DNA of 6,958 bases, from NCBI GenBank assembly GCA_003645975.1, contig QNDP01000065.1:1-6958 (forward strand). Reading direction: 5' to 3'. The notes under the pieces were generated by a model, which did no database searches, had not been told where the DNA came from, and saw only the letters and a list, made by a program, of their open reading frames with translations. Both the position numbers and the translations under genes were made by a program. Below, in pieces: positions 1 through 6,415 of the stretch. Position 1 is the stretch's first letter. Every line of letters starts with the position of its first letter. Origin of the DNA: Candidatus Hydrothermota bacterium (lineage in GTDB: Bacteria > Hydrothermota > Hydrothermia > B15-G9).

Positions 1-2225
1 CCATAACCTGCAAACTTTTCCAGTTTATCAAACAGATCGGCGGCCACCGATGGGTCTATTCCATGTTCGGTTGCGCCTTTGATGAACACCTCCTTCTGCT
101 GCGCCATGACATCCTTTTTCTTTTTGCCCATAGCCCGCCTCAGCAGATCGGCCTGTCCCAATGAGAACCCGGCTATCTTCGACGCAATCTGCATGACCTG
201 TTCCTGATACACCACTACGCCATAGGTCTCCTTAAGGATGTCCTCAAGTTCTGGGAGAGGATACTCGATTGGTTTTCGCCCCTGTTTTCGACTGACATAG
301 TCATCGAGCATTCCGCTCTGTATCGGTCCCGGTCGGTATATCGCAATGATGGCCGTGAGGTCAGCCAATGTTCTCGGCTTGGCCGCCTTCAGCAGCTCAC
401 GGAAGCCCCGGGACTCGACCTGAAAGACCGCAAGCGTTTCGCCCCTGCCAAGCAAGTCGAAGGTCTTCGGATCGTCCAATGGGATCTTCCTGATGTCGAA
501 ATTGGGATCATGCCGCTGCCTCACCATCTCCTCAGCCAGTTTGACAACGGTGAGCGTCCTTAGCCCCAAGACATCGACCTTCAGAAGGCCGAGCTCTTCG
601 AGCGCCGTCATCTCAAATTGAGTCGAGACCGTGCCATCTGTGGATTTGTAAAGTGGGACATATTCCCAAATCGTTCCGGGTGCTATGACAACACCGGCGG
701 CATGGGTCGATACATGCTTGATCTGACCTTCCACCTTTTTGGCCATTTCGAGCAGCTCTCGAATTTCAGGCCGAGAATCGGCCAGCATCCGCAGCTCGCC
801 TATTTCGCGCATAGCCATTTCGATGGTGTAGCCCGTTCGTGGGATGAGTTTGGCTATGCGGTCGGCGTCGTTGTAAGGGATGTCCATGACACGGGCGACA
901 TCCCGTATGGCTGCGCGCGCCAGCATCCGACCGAAAGTGATGATTTGGGCTACGCTGTTCTCTCCGAACCGATTACGGATGTATTCGATGACCTTGTCCC
1001 GTTTGACATCCTCAAAATCGATGTCAACATCTGGCGGGGAGACCCTATCGGGATTCAGGAACCTTTCAAAAAGCAGCCCGTTCTGGATCGGATCGACTTC
1101 GGTGATGCCCAGCGCATAGAGGACGAGGGAGCCGACGGCGGAGCCGCGTCCGGGACCGACCACAATGCCCATCTCCTTCGCATGTGAGACGATGTCCCAG
1201 ATTATCAGGAAGTAACCGGAATAGCCCATTTTTGCTATCACATCCAGCTCATATTCAAGCCGCTCACGGTAATTTGACGGTATTTCGCCCATCCTTTCCC
1301 GAAGTCCTTTGAACGCCAGCTCACGGATATACTCGTCTTCGGATTTGTAACCTTTTGGAAGTTCAAATTTTGGAAGGTGGACGCGTGTGGGGTCTAACTC
1401 CAGCTTCAGATCGACCATATCGGCGATCTTAAGGGTGTTGATAATGGCTTGGGGCACATCCTTAAAAAGCTCGAACATCTGCTGCGGACTTTTCAAATAG
1501 ACTTCCCTCGTGTTGAAACGCATCCTGTTCTGGTCTTTCAACTTGGCTTTGGTTTGAATGCAAAGGATGACATCGTGGAATTTCCAGTCCTCAAATCTCA
1601 GAAAATGGGCGTCGTTGGTGGCGACCACCGGGATGTCAAGCTCTTCCGATATTTTGATAAGTCCTTGATTGACAGTCCTGTTTTCGTCAAGCCCAAGCTC
1701 TTGGAGTTCGAGATAAAAGTTATCTTTGCCGAAGATGTCTCGATACATCGCCGCAAGCCTAACGGCAAGTTCGTAATCGCCTCTGAGCAAAGCCTTTGGG
1801 ATCTCTCCTTTCGGGCATCCTGAAAGTGCGATCAGCCCATCGGCGTGTTCTGCAAGCATCTGTTTGTCTATTCTCGGCTTGTAGTGGAACCCCTTGAGGT
1901 ATGCCATAGTCGAAAGATACATCAAATTTTTCAGTCCCTGCTCGTCTTTTGCGAGTAGCGTCAGATGGTAAGAGTCCTGACCTTTTCCCTTCTGTTCGAT
2001 GCTCTTCGGTGCGACATAGGCCTCCATTCCTATGATCGGCTTTATTCCGGCCTTAGTGGCCTCTTTATAGAATTCGATGATGCCGAAGAGGTTGCCGTGA
2101 TCGGTCAAAGCCACTGCGGGCATATCCATATCCGCAACGGCCTTAACGAGTTCCGGAATCCTTATAGCCCCATCGAGCACACTGTATTCCGAATGGACAT
2201 GGAGATGGACAAAACCGTTATTCAT
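1..2225 (-). CDS. dnaE: DNA polymerase III alpha subunit, 3' part missing at window edge
   Basis: This is the catalytic subunit of the chromosomal replicase. The reading frame is open for 741 codons from the ATG at 2225-2223 to the left edge, about two thirds of a typical 1,100-1,200 residue DnaE. Visible in order: a PHP domain (residues 1 to about 210) with HLHVHS at 7-12, TDHGN at 41-45, GMEAY at 66-70, LSGCPKG at 134-140 and TNDAHF at 203-208; GPGRGSAVGS at 357-366; the palm motif PPDVDIDF at 397-404 with catalytic aspartates D401 and D403; the third palm aspartate D551 in LKVDVLGLRTLT; YRPGPIQSGM at 630-639; and FAGYG at the edge, which in the family continues into the FNKSH motif. The ATG is chosen because the HxH motif begins six residues later. 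No Shine-Dalgarno sequence precedes it. Family assignment is certain. The beta-binding and OB regions lie outside the window. Confidence 0.98.
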   Translation of the reverse strand, partial: MNNGFVHLHVHSEYSVLDGAIRIPELVKAVADMDMPAVALTDHGNLFGIIEFYKEATKAGIKPIIGMEAYVAPKSIEQKGKGQDSYHLTLLAKDEQGLKNLMYLSTMAYLKGFHYKPRIDKQMLAEHADGLIALSGCPKGEIPKALLRGDYELAVRLAAMYRDIFGKDNFYLELQELGLDENRTVNQGLIKISEELDIPVVATNDAHFLRFEDWKFHDVILCIQTKAKLKDQNRMRFNTREVYLKSPQQMFELFKDVPQAIINTLKIADMVDLKLELDPTRVHLPKFELPKGYKSEDEYIRELAFKGLRERMGEIPSNYRERLEYELDVIAKMGYSGYFLIIWDIVSHAKEMGIVVGPGRGSAVGSLVLYALGITEVDPIQNGLLFERFLNPDRVSPPDVDIDFEDVKRDKVIEYIRNRFGENSVAQIITFGRMLARAAIRDVARVMDIPYNDADRIAKLIPRTGYTIEMAMREIGELRMLADSRPEIRELLEMAKKVEGQIKHVSTHAAGVVIAPGTIWEYVPLYKSTDGTVSTQFEMTALEELGLLKVDVLGLRTLTVVKLAEEMVRQRHDPNFDIRKIPLDDPKTFDLLGRGETLAVFQVESRGFRELLKAAKPRTLADLTAIIAIYRPGPIQSGMLDDYVSRKQGRKPIEYPLPELEDILKETYGVVVYQEQVMQIASKIAGFSLGQADLLRRAMGKKKKDVMAQQKEVFIKGATEHGIDPSVAADLFDKLEKFAGY

Positions 2226-2234
2226 AGCGAGCGA

Positions 2235-2264
2235 ATTATAGGCCTGCAAATTTTAAGGGTTCAA
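2235..2264 (-). promoter_or_regulatory. Predicted sigma70-type promoter of dnaE
   Basis: Read on the minus strand, TTGAAC (2264-2259) is followed after 18 bp by a perfect TATAAT (2240-2235). The expected start point, six or seven bases downstream, falls near 2228, only about 3 nt before the dnaE ATG at 2225. The -10 match is exact and the -35 match is four of six. The position directly upstream of a gene lacking a ribosome binding site supports the call, but no experimental start is known. Confidence 0.6.
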
Positions 2265-2490
2265 TTGAGGCATAAAAGGTTGATGTTCAAAGGCATTTTT
2301 ATGACAAAATAGACATTGAGTCATTGCAAAAATCGGCATCTTACGGCAATTGACTATGCATTTGGAATTTGGTTGAGGGACAACAAGGAAACCCAATTTT
2401 GCGGAATAGCCGGCATAAAGTCCTTGTCGGATATCTGAAGAAGGCCTAAGAAACCGAGCAGGTTTGCATGATTTTAAGGCTCAGAAATTT

Positions 2491-2508
2491 TTGAAATTAG
2501 CTTGAAAT
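2491..2508 (+). repeat. Short direct repeat TTGAAAT, 11 bp period, overlapping the -35
   Basis: TTGAAAT occurs at 2491-2497 and again at 2502-2508, with start positions 11 bp apart, about one helical turn. The second copy includes the -35 hexamer of the kinase promoter. Such phasing suits a regulator binding one DNA face, but seven-base repeats in A+T-rich DNA arise easily by chance, so this is only a candidate operator. Confidence 0.3.
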
Positions 2509-2530
2509 AGCGTATTAACCTCATTATACT
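2502..2530 (+). promoter_or_regulatory. Predicted sigma70-type promoter of the kinase-GTPase cluster
   Basis: TTGAAA at 2502-2507 and TATACT at 2525-2530 are separated by exactly 17 bp, each matching the housekeeping consensus at five of six positions. Transcription would start near 2537, giving a leader of roughly 28 nt before the kinase start. No comparable promoter was noticed at the later gene junctions, so this one probably serves the whole cluster. Confidence 0.7.
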
Positions 2531-2552
2531 TGCGGTCGATTCGCCATAGCTA

Positions 2553-2563
2553 AAAGAGGTGAT
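2553..2563 (+). promoter_or_regulatory. Extended ribosome binding site that decides the kinase start
   Basis: AAAGAGGTGAT matches the full anti-Shine-Dalgarno complement AAGGAGGTGAT at ten of eleven positions. The in-frame GTG at 2559 lies inside this site and the ATG at 2562 overlaps its end, so both are poor starts. The ATG at 2565 (5 nt after the GAGG core) or the TTG at 2568 (8 nt) fit much better. Confidence 0.7.
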
Positions 2564-2564
2564 G

Positions 2565-4043
2565 ATGTTGGCGCTCACATGGTTAGCCTCAGAAAGTAAG
2601 GTTTTGGATGAACATGTATTAAAAAAACTGCTTGATTTTTCGAGTGAAATTCACGGCGTTTTGGATTCCAGACTTCGTTTCCTTTATGTCAACAAAAAAA
2701 TTAGATTTTTAGGTTACACACCTAAAGAGGTGCTTGGCCGTAGCATAGGCGTGATCCTCCGTGAGGACGCACTTCGTGCACTCGAAAAGGCACTCCGAAA
2801 CTCCACCACAGGCATGTTGATGCACGAGGTAACCCTTTTGTCAAAAGACGGAACCGAACAAAACGGCATCTTGAACTGCGTCGGCTTTCTGAGCTCCTCT
2901 GGAAAACGGAGTTTCCTTTTGACCATCCGTGTAAAGCGAAATTTCAGTGTCCACAATTTGATCCTCGACTCAATAGATTCCGGTGTCGTAGTTTTGACCA
3001 ATGACGACAGGATCATCTATGCGAACAAATATGCAAAACGGTTTTTTGGCATCAAAGAGACCATGCCTGTCCGTGAACTGCCAAGTGAGCTGAGGAACAT
3101 CATGTATCGCGCCAAGAATGAACTGAAAAGCGAGGAGTTTCAGCTCTCTACCGGCCATGTTCTCGGCGTTTCGTCCTACCCATTGCTTTACAAAGGGCAA
3201 CAAAAGGGCTGGATTGTGATCTTTCGGGACATCACCGAGACGAAAAGGCTTCGTGAGGGGATCGCTTTGCTCGATAAATTCTCCACTCTGGGCGTGATCG
3301 CTTCCGGACTGGCACACGAAATCAAGAATCCTTTAGCAAGCATGAAATTGACCATTCAGAACTTAGAGCAACTCGGAGACAAAAAAATCCAGGGTGCCCT
3401 TGAACGTCTTCAGCGCCAAATAGACCGAATAGACAGTCTTGTGCGCAGCTTTTTCTCCTATGTGCGTCCATCTCCGCCCAATCCAGGGGTTTATTCCGTC
3501 AAGAGTGCGGTCAACGAAGTGATCACACTTGTCGAGAATTTTTTGAAAAGACAAAAGATCAAGTTTGTAAACCTAATCCCCTCAACAGTCTATGTGATAG
3601 TTGACTTTAATCAATTTCAGCAAATACTTCTAAACTTGATTTTGAATGCCATCGATGCAATGCCTAACGGAGGTAATCTGGTGATCAGGGCGGGCGAAAC
3701 AGAGCAGGGATGCCCACAGGGTCTCAAAAGATGCGTTTACATAACGGTGGAAGATACCGGCGTCGGCATTCCGCAGGATAAACTTGACAAAATTTTCCTG
3801 CCTTTCTTTTCCACCAAAAAAGGTGGTATCGGCTTGGGGCTTTTCATAGTTTATCAGCTCGTAAACGAGAACAAAGGCCGGATCGAGGTCGAAAGTCATG
3901 TTGGGGCAGGCACGAAATTTACCATCTTTTTGCCATCTGCCTCTGCTGCAATGCAGGAGGAGTCAAAAGCAAAGCCGAGCACTCAACAAGCTGGAGACAT
4001 TGATGCAAATTTAAAGAGGGAGGGTAATAACGATGGCAATTAA
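2565..4043 (+). CDS. Cytoplasmic PAS-PAS sensor histidine kinase
   Basis: This is a sensor kinase that autophosphorylates on histidine and should pass the phosphate to the receiver encoded next. From ATG 2565 it has 492 residues. A first PAS-like domain (about 18-125) contains the typical stretches YVNKKIRFLGYTPKEVLG and LLSKDGT. A second PAS domain (about 131-228) runs from LDSIDSGVVVLTNDD to WIVIFRDITE. A HisKA domain follows, with H-box GLAHEIKNPLA and phospho-acceptor H251. The HATPase_c domain shows an N box (NLILNAIDAM, about 357-366), G1 (EDTGVGI, about 396-402), F box (LPFFSTKKGG) and G2 (GIGLGL, about 421-426). There is no signal peptide or membrane segment, so the signal is presumably cytoplasmic. 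The final 35 residues are polar and low in complexity. The layout resembles NtrB/AtoS-class kinases, but the ligand is unknown. The gene overlaps the next one by 11 bp. Confidence 0.93.
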   Translation: MLALTWLASESKVLDEHVLKKLLDFSSEIHGVLDSRLRFLYVNKKIRFLGYTPKEVLGRSIGVILREDALRALEKALRNSTTGMLMHEVTLLSKDGTEQNGILNCVGFLSSSGKRSFLLTIRVKRNFSVHNLILDSIDSGVVVLTNDDRIIYANKYAKRFFGIKETMPVRELPSELRNIMYRAKNELKSEEFQLSTGHVLGVSSYPLLYKGQQKGWIVIFRDITETKRLREGIALLDKFSTLGVIASGLAHEIKNPLASMKLTIQNLEQLGDKKIQGALERLQRQIDRIDSLVRSFFSYVRPSPPNPGVYSVKSAVNEVITLVENFLKRQKIKFVNLIPSTVYVIVDFNQFQQILLNLILNAIDAMPNGGNLVIRAGETEQGCPQGLKRCVYITVEDTGVGIPQDKLDKIFLPFFSTKKGGIGLGLFIVYQLVNENKGRIEVESHVGAGTKFTIFLPSASAAMQEESKAKPSTQQAGDIDANLKREGNNDGN

Positions 4044-5316
4044 AACCCTTATCGTGGATGACGAGGAAGACATATTGCAGGAACTTTCGACCGCTTTGAG
4101 CAATGCAGGAATGATAGTTTTCACTGCAAAGGATGGACGGAAAGCACTTGATGTCCTTAAACGCCAAGATTTAGATGTCATCGTAACAGACATAAGGATG
4201 CCTGACATCAACGGAATCGAACTCCTTTTGTATGCAAAGGAGCTTAACCCGGACATCAAAGTCATTGTCATAACGGCTTACGGTTCAGAGGCGGTCAGGA
4301 GAGAAGTTTTGGAGAAAGGGGCAATAGGTTATCTCGAAAAACCTTTTGATGTTAAAGACCTTATAGATTTGATAAATTCACTCGCAAAAAAACCGGGCAC
4401 AGAGGAATGGGGTATAACCGAGATATTGCAGTTGATAAACCTCGATAAAAAGTCCGCTATTTTGACAGTCAAAACGCCAGAAGGCGAAGGCAAGATCTAT
4501 ATCGTTGATGGTGATGTGTATCATGCAGAATTGGGCGAACTCTCAGGTAAAGAGGCATTTTTGAAAATTATCTCTTACGAAAGACCAAAATTTGACATCA
4601 AGTGGACTACGCCAAAAGTGAAAAGAACCATAGTGAGACCTTTGTATTTGCTGCTGCTCGAAGCGATTGTGGGACCCAGTGAAGTGCCTGAGACACTTTT
4701 GCGCGAGGAAAAAGTCGAGGAGGAGAAAAAAGAGGAGGCGGTAGCTGAGGAGAGCCCTCTGGAAAAGGCTTTGGAACAGATCGGACGCCTTTTCAGAGAG
4801 GTCGAGCCAGAGGAGGAGGCTGCGTTGATAGAAACTGCGGCTCCTGCTGCACCTGAAGCTGTGGCGCCGCCTCAACCCGAAAGGGTAACAGCACCTCCGC
4901 CTCAGCCAACCCCTGCTGTTGCTCCGACAAAGAAAATTGTTGATCGGACGGCTTTGGACTCCCTCTTGCAGTCCTTGATCAGGGAGATGCCTGATATAAT
5001 TGCGATAGCCGTTGTCGATGCAAACGGGAGCGTTCTCTCACAGACAACTGCGGCCAATCTGAACATCGATGTGGCGACGGTCTCAAGATTTTTAGTCACC
5101 GGATTCAGCGGATTGGCTACGAATGTCGTAAATGCGAACTTAGGAAATATGCACGAAGTCTTGATTTCAACACCTGCCAGCTATATTCTAATACGAGCAT
5201 TAAAGGGAAGTAGTTATTTGATAGGCATCTTACCGACAGTCAAAGAGATTTCACTTGGGTTGTTTAGGTTAAAAATGAATAAACTTTCGACCCGCCTTGA
5301 GGAGGTTCTGGCATGA
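4033..5316 (+). CDS. Response regulator with DUF4388 and Roadblock/LC7 output domains
   Basis: This 427-residue protein is the likely partner of the kinase upstream. The receiver domain (1-120) has the acidic pair D9/D10, phospho-acceptor D53 in VTDIRMPD, T81 in VITAYG and K103 in LEKPF. A DUF4388 domain, related to PATAN, follows at about 126-191, recognised by ITEILQLINLDKKSAILTV and IYIVDGDVYHAELGELSG. Residues 220-300 form a linker: glutamate-rich, then a short amphipathic segment (LEKALEQIGRLFREVE), then proline- and alanine-rich. A Roadblock/LC7 domain fills 302-427. No DNA-binding, enzymatic or cyclic-di-GMP domain is present, so output should be through protein contacts. The ATG at 4033 has GGGAGGG 8 nt upstream and overlaps the kinase stop, which implies translational coupling. 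The inferred role is a phosphorylation-controlled partner of the GTPase encoded two genes downstream. Confidence 0.92.
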   Translation: MAIKTLIVDDEEDILQELSTALSNAGMIVFTAKDGRKALDVLKRQDLDVIVTDIRMPDINGIELLLYAKELNPDIKVIVITAYGSEAVRREVLEKGAIGYLEKPFDVKDLIDLINSLAKKPGTEEWGITEILQLINLDKKSAILTVKTPEGEGKIYIVDGDVYHAELGELSGKEAFLKIISYERPKFDIKWTTPKVKRTIVRPLYLLLLEAIVGPSEVPETLLREEKVEEEKKEEAVAEESPLEKALEQIGRLFREVEPEEEAALIETAAPAAPEAVAPPQPERVTAPPPQPTPAVAPTKKIVDRTALDSLLQSLIREMPDIIAIAVVDANGSVLSQTTAANLNIDVATVSRFLVTGFSGLATNVVNANLGNMHEVLISTPASYILIRALKGSSYLIGILPTVKEISLGLFRLKMNKLSTRLEEVLA

Positions 5317-5789
5317 TCGATGCGACTTTTCATGAAGTTCTGAGAGATTTAATTAAAAGGAATCCAGAAGTAGAAGCGGCTGCTATTGTCAATTCTCAGG
5401 GGATTTGTAATGCATCCTACCTTAAACCCGGGATAGATGAGGAAGGTGTGGCGGCTATGTCCGCTGCTATCCTTGCACTGGGTGAAAATGTGCTTCAGGA
5501 GATGCGCGGAGGTAAGCTGAGCGAAGTTTACATAAAGGGTTCAGACAGAATGGTTTTGATAGTTAGCGCCGGTGATGAATACCTTCTGTTTTTGGTTATA
5601 CCCGTTTTTGCCAAGTTGGGACTCATCCTTATGGAAGCCAAACGGGCATCGAAAAGAATTCAAGAAGCCGAACAACAGGCCGCAGCCGCTGAAAGTATCT
5701 CCAAGATATTTGAAGAATTCGGTGAAGATGAAATCACCAAGTTCCTCGAAGAGTTCTCTTTACCCGGTGAGGAAGGCAGTGAACTCTGA
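5313..5789 (+). CDS. Roadblock/LC7 protein, MglB-like GTPase partner
   Basis: This 158-residue protein is a single Roadblock/LC7 domain (about 1-118: an N-terminal helix, the strand AAAIVNSQGI, a long helix near 45-65, and the strands EVYIKGSDRMVLIVSAG and YLLFLVIPV). It is followed by an alanine/glutamine-rich helix (114-126) and an acidic C-terminal helix containing IFEEFGEDEITKFLEEF (132-148). Length and the acidic FGEDEI..FLEE tail recall Myxococcus MglB (about 159 residues), whose C-terminal helix contacts MglA. MglB dimers act as GAP and cofactor for MglA. Placement one gene before an MglA homologue supports the same role. The start overlaps the preceding stop as ATGA, with GAGGAGG 7 nt upstream, implying coupled and possibly stoichiometric synthesis with the Roadblock-bearing regulator. 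Orthology to MglB is probable but not proven; many Roadblock paralogues exist. Confidence 0.85.
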   Translation: MIDATFHEVLRDLIKRNPEVEAAAIVNSQGICNASYLKPGIDEEGVAAMSAAILALGENVLQEMRGGKLSEVYIKGSDRMVLIVSAGDEYLLFLVIPVFAKLGLILMEAKRASKRIQEAEQQAAAAESISKIFEEFGEDEITKFLEEFSLPGEEGSEL

Positions 5790-5816
5790 AATGTCCCTAA
5801 AAGGAGCAATATAGCC

Positions 5817-6413
5817 ATGATGATCGATGCCGCAAAGAAGGAAATTAAATTTAAAATCGTCTATTACGGACCAGGCCTTAGCGGTAAAACCACCAACATT
5901 GTCTATATTTACTCGAAGTTCCCCGGGTTGAAAGGGAATCTCGTAACTATCGACACGAAGGGTGAGAGAACACTGTTTTTCGATTTTTTGCCCATAGAGA
6001 TCGAGATCATAAAGGGTTACAAAACAAGGTTTTATCTCTACACAGTTCCCGGACAGGTCTTTTATAAAACCACAAGGCGTTTGGTGTTGAAAAATGCCGA
6101 TGGCATAATCTATGTCGCTGATTCACAGAGAAATAGATTGAAAGACAACATCGATACCCATAAAGAAATGTATGAACACATGAAGTATTACGACATGAGT
6201 CGGGAGAACATCCCGATCGTCATGCAATACAACAAGCGGGATCTCCCGGATATACTTACAATAGAAGAGCTTGAGCGCGAAGTTAATTGGTATCACTACC
6301 CCTATTTCCCTGCAATAGCCATAAAAGGGGTAGGTGTTTTTAAAACGCTTGAAGCAATCATCAGAGAAGTCGTTAAACGCTCGTTCGCAAAAGCCAAAGA
6401 ACTCGCCACATAG
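5817..6413 (+). CDS. mglA: MglA-family small Ras-like GTPase
   Basis: This 198-residue protein has the length of Myxococcus MglA (195) and aligns over its full length. The P-loop is GPGLSGKTT (18-26), preceded by FKIVYY. Switch I lies around [16 protein letters not shown] (44-59). TVPGQ (76-80) replaces the DxxGQ of eukaryotic Ras, with threonine at the usual aspartate position, a hallmark of the MglA family. NKRD (139-142) is the guanine-specificity motif. R51 and Q80 correspond by position to the catalytic Arg53 and Gln82 of Myxococcus MglA. No lipidation signal or membrane segment is seen. MglA proteins switch between GTP and GDP states and mark a cell pole or control motility and polarity. 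The ATG at 5817 has AAGGAG 10 nt upstream; a second ATG follows at 5820. It lies 27 nt after the Roadblock gene. Family identity is firm, but the cellular process in this organism is unknown. Confidence 0.95.
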   Translation: MMIDAAKKEIKFKIVYYGPGLSGKTTNIVYIYSKFPGLKGNLVTIDTKGERTLFFDFLPIEIEIIKGYKTRFYLYTVPGQVFYKTTRRLVLKNADGIIYVADSQRNRLKDNIDTHKEMYEHMKYYDMSRENIPIVMQYNKRDLPDILTIEELEREVNWYHYPYFPAIAIKGVGVFKTLEAIIREVVKRSFAKAKELAT

Positions 6414-6415
6414 CC

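Larger units (their letters stand above)
2226..2564. other. Divergent intergenic region between dnaE and the kinase gene
   Basis: This 339 bp gene-free stretch separates two divergent units and is visibly A+T-rich. It contains an outward promoter at each end and, near the right end, a short direct repeat and the kinase ribosome binding site. The middle part, roughly 2270-2490, holds nothing I can assign. The open frames there are very short and lack ribosome binding sites. An imperfect stem (AATTTGGTT at 2366-2374 with AACCCAATT at 2390-2398, one mismatch, 15 nt loop) and a 7 bp inverted repeat (ACAAGGA at 2383-2389, TCCTTGT at 2421-2427) are weak enough to be chance. Neither is followed by a T-tract, so no terminator is called. 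Confidence 0.8.

Noticed and set aside
618..1187. 189-codon open frame on the plus strand inside dnaE
   Set aside because: It lies wholly antisense to the conserved dnaE frame, resembles no known family and lacks a ribosome binding site. The same holds for the frames at 1449-1823 and 1965-2312.
2247..2321. Minus-strand mini-frame beginning MTQCLFCHKN, with a CxxC pattern, upstream of dnaE
   Set aside because: It is only 23 codons long, has no ribosome binding site and overlaps the predicted dnaE -35, so it is most likely chance.
2366..2427. Imperfect stem and 7 bp inverted repeat in the intergenic region, considered as a terminator or structured RNA
   Set aside because: The stems are short, A+T-rich or mismatched, and lack a following T-run. 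No gene ends nearby that would need a terminator.
2559..2564. GTG at 2559 or ATG at 2562 as the kinase start
   Set aside because: Both lie within or directly against the Shine-Dalgarno sequence, which leaves no room for normal spacing. ATG 2565 or TTG 2568 is preferred.
4543..4875. 110-codon minus-strand frame opposite the response regulator
   Set aside because: It is rich in arginine, serine and leucine because it is antisense to the glutamate-rich linker. It is a compositional shadow, not a gene.
5572..5814. Plus-strand frame overlapping the end of the free Roadblock gene
   Set aside because: It is out of frame with a well-supported Roadblock protein, has no recognisable domain and is explained as a shadow.
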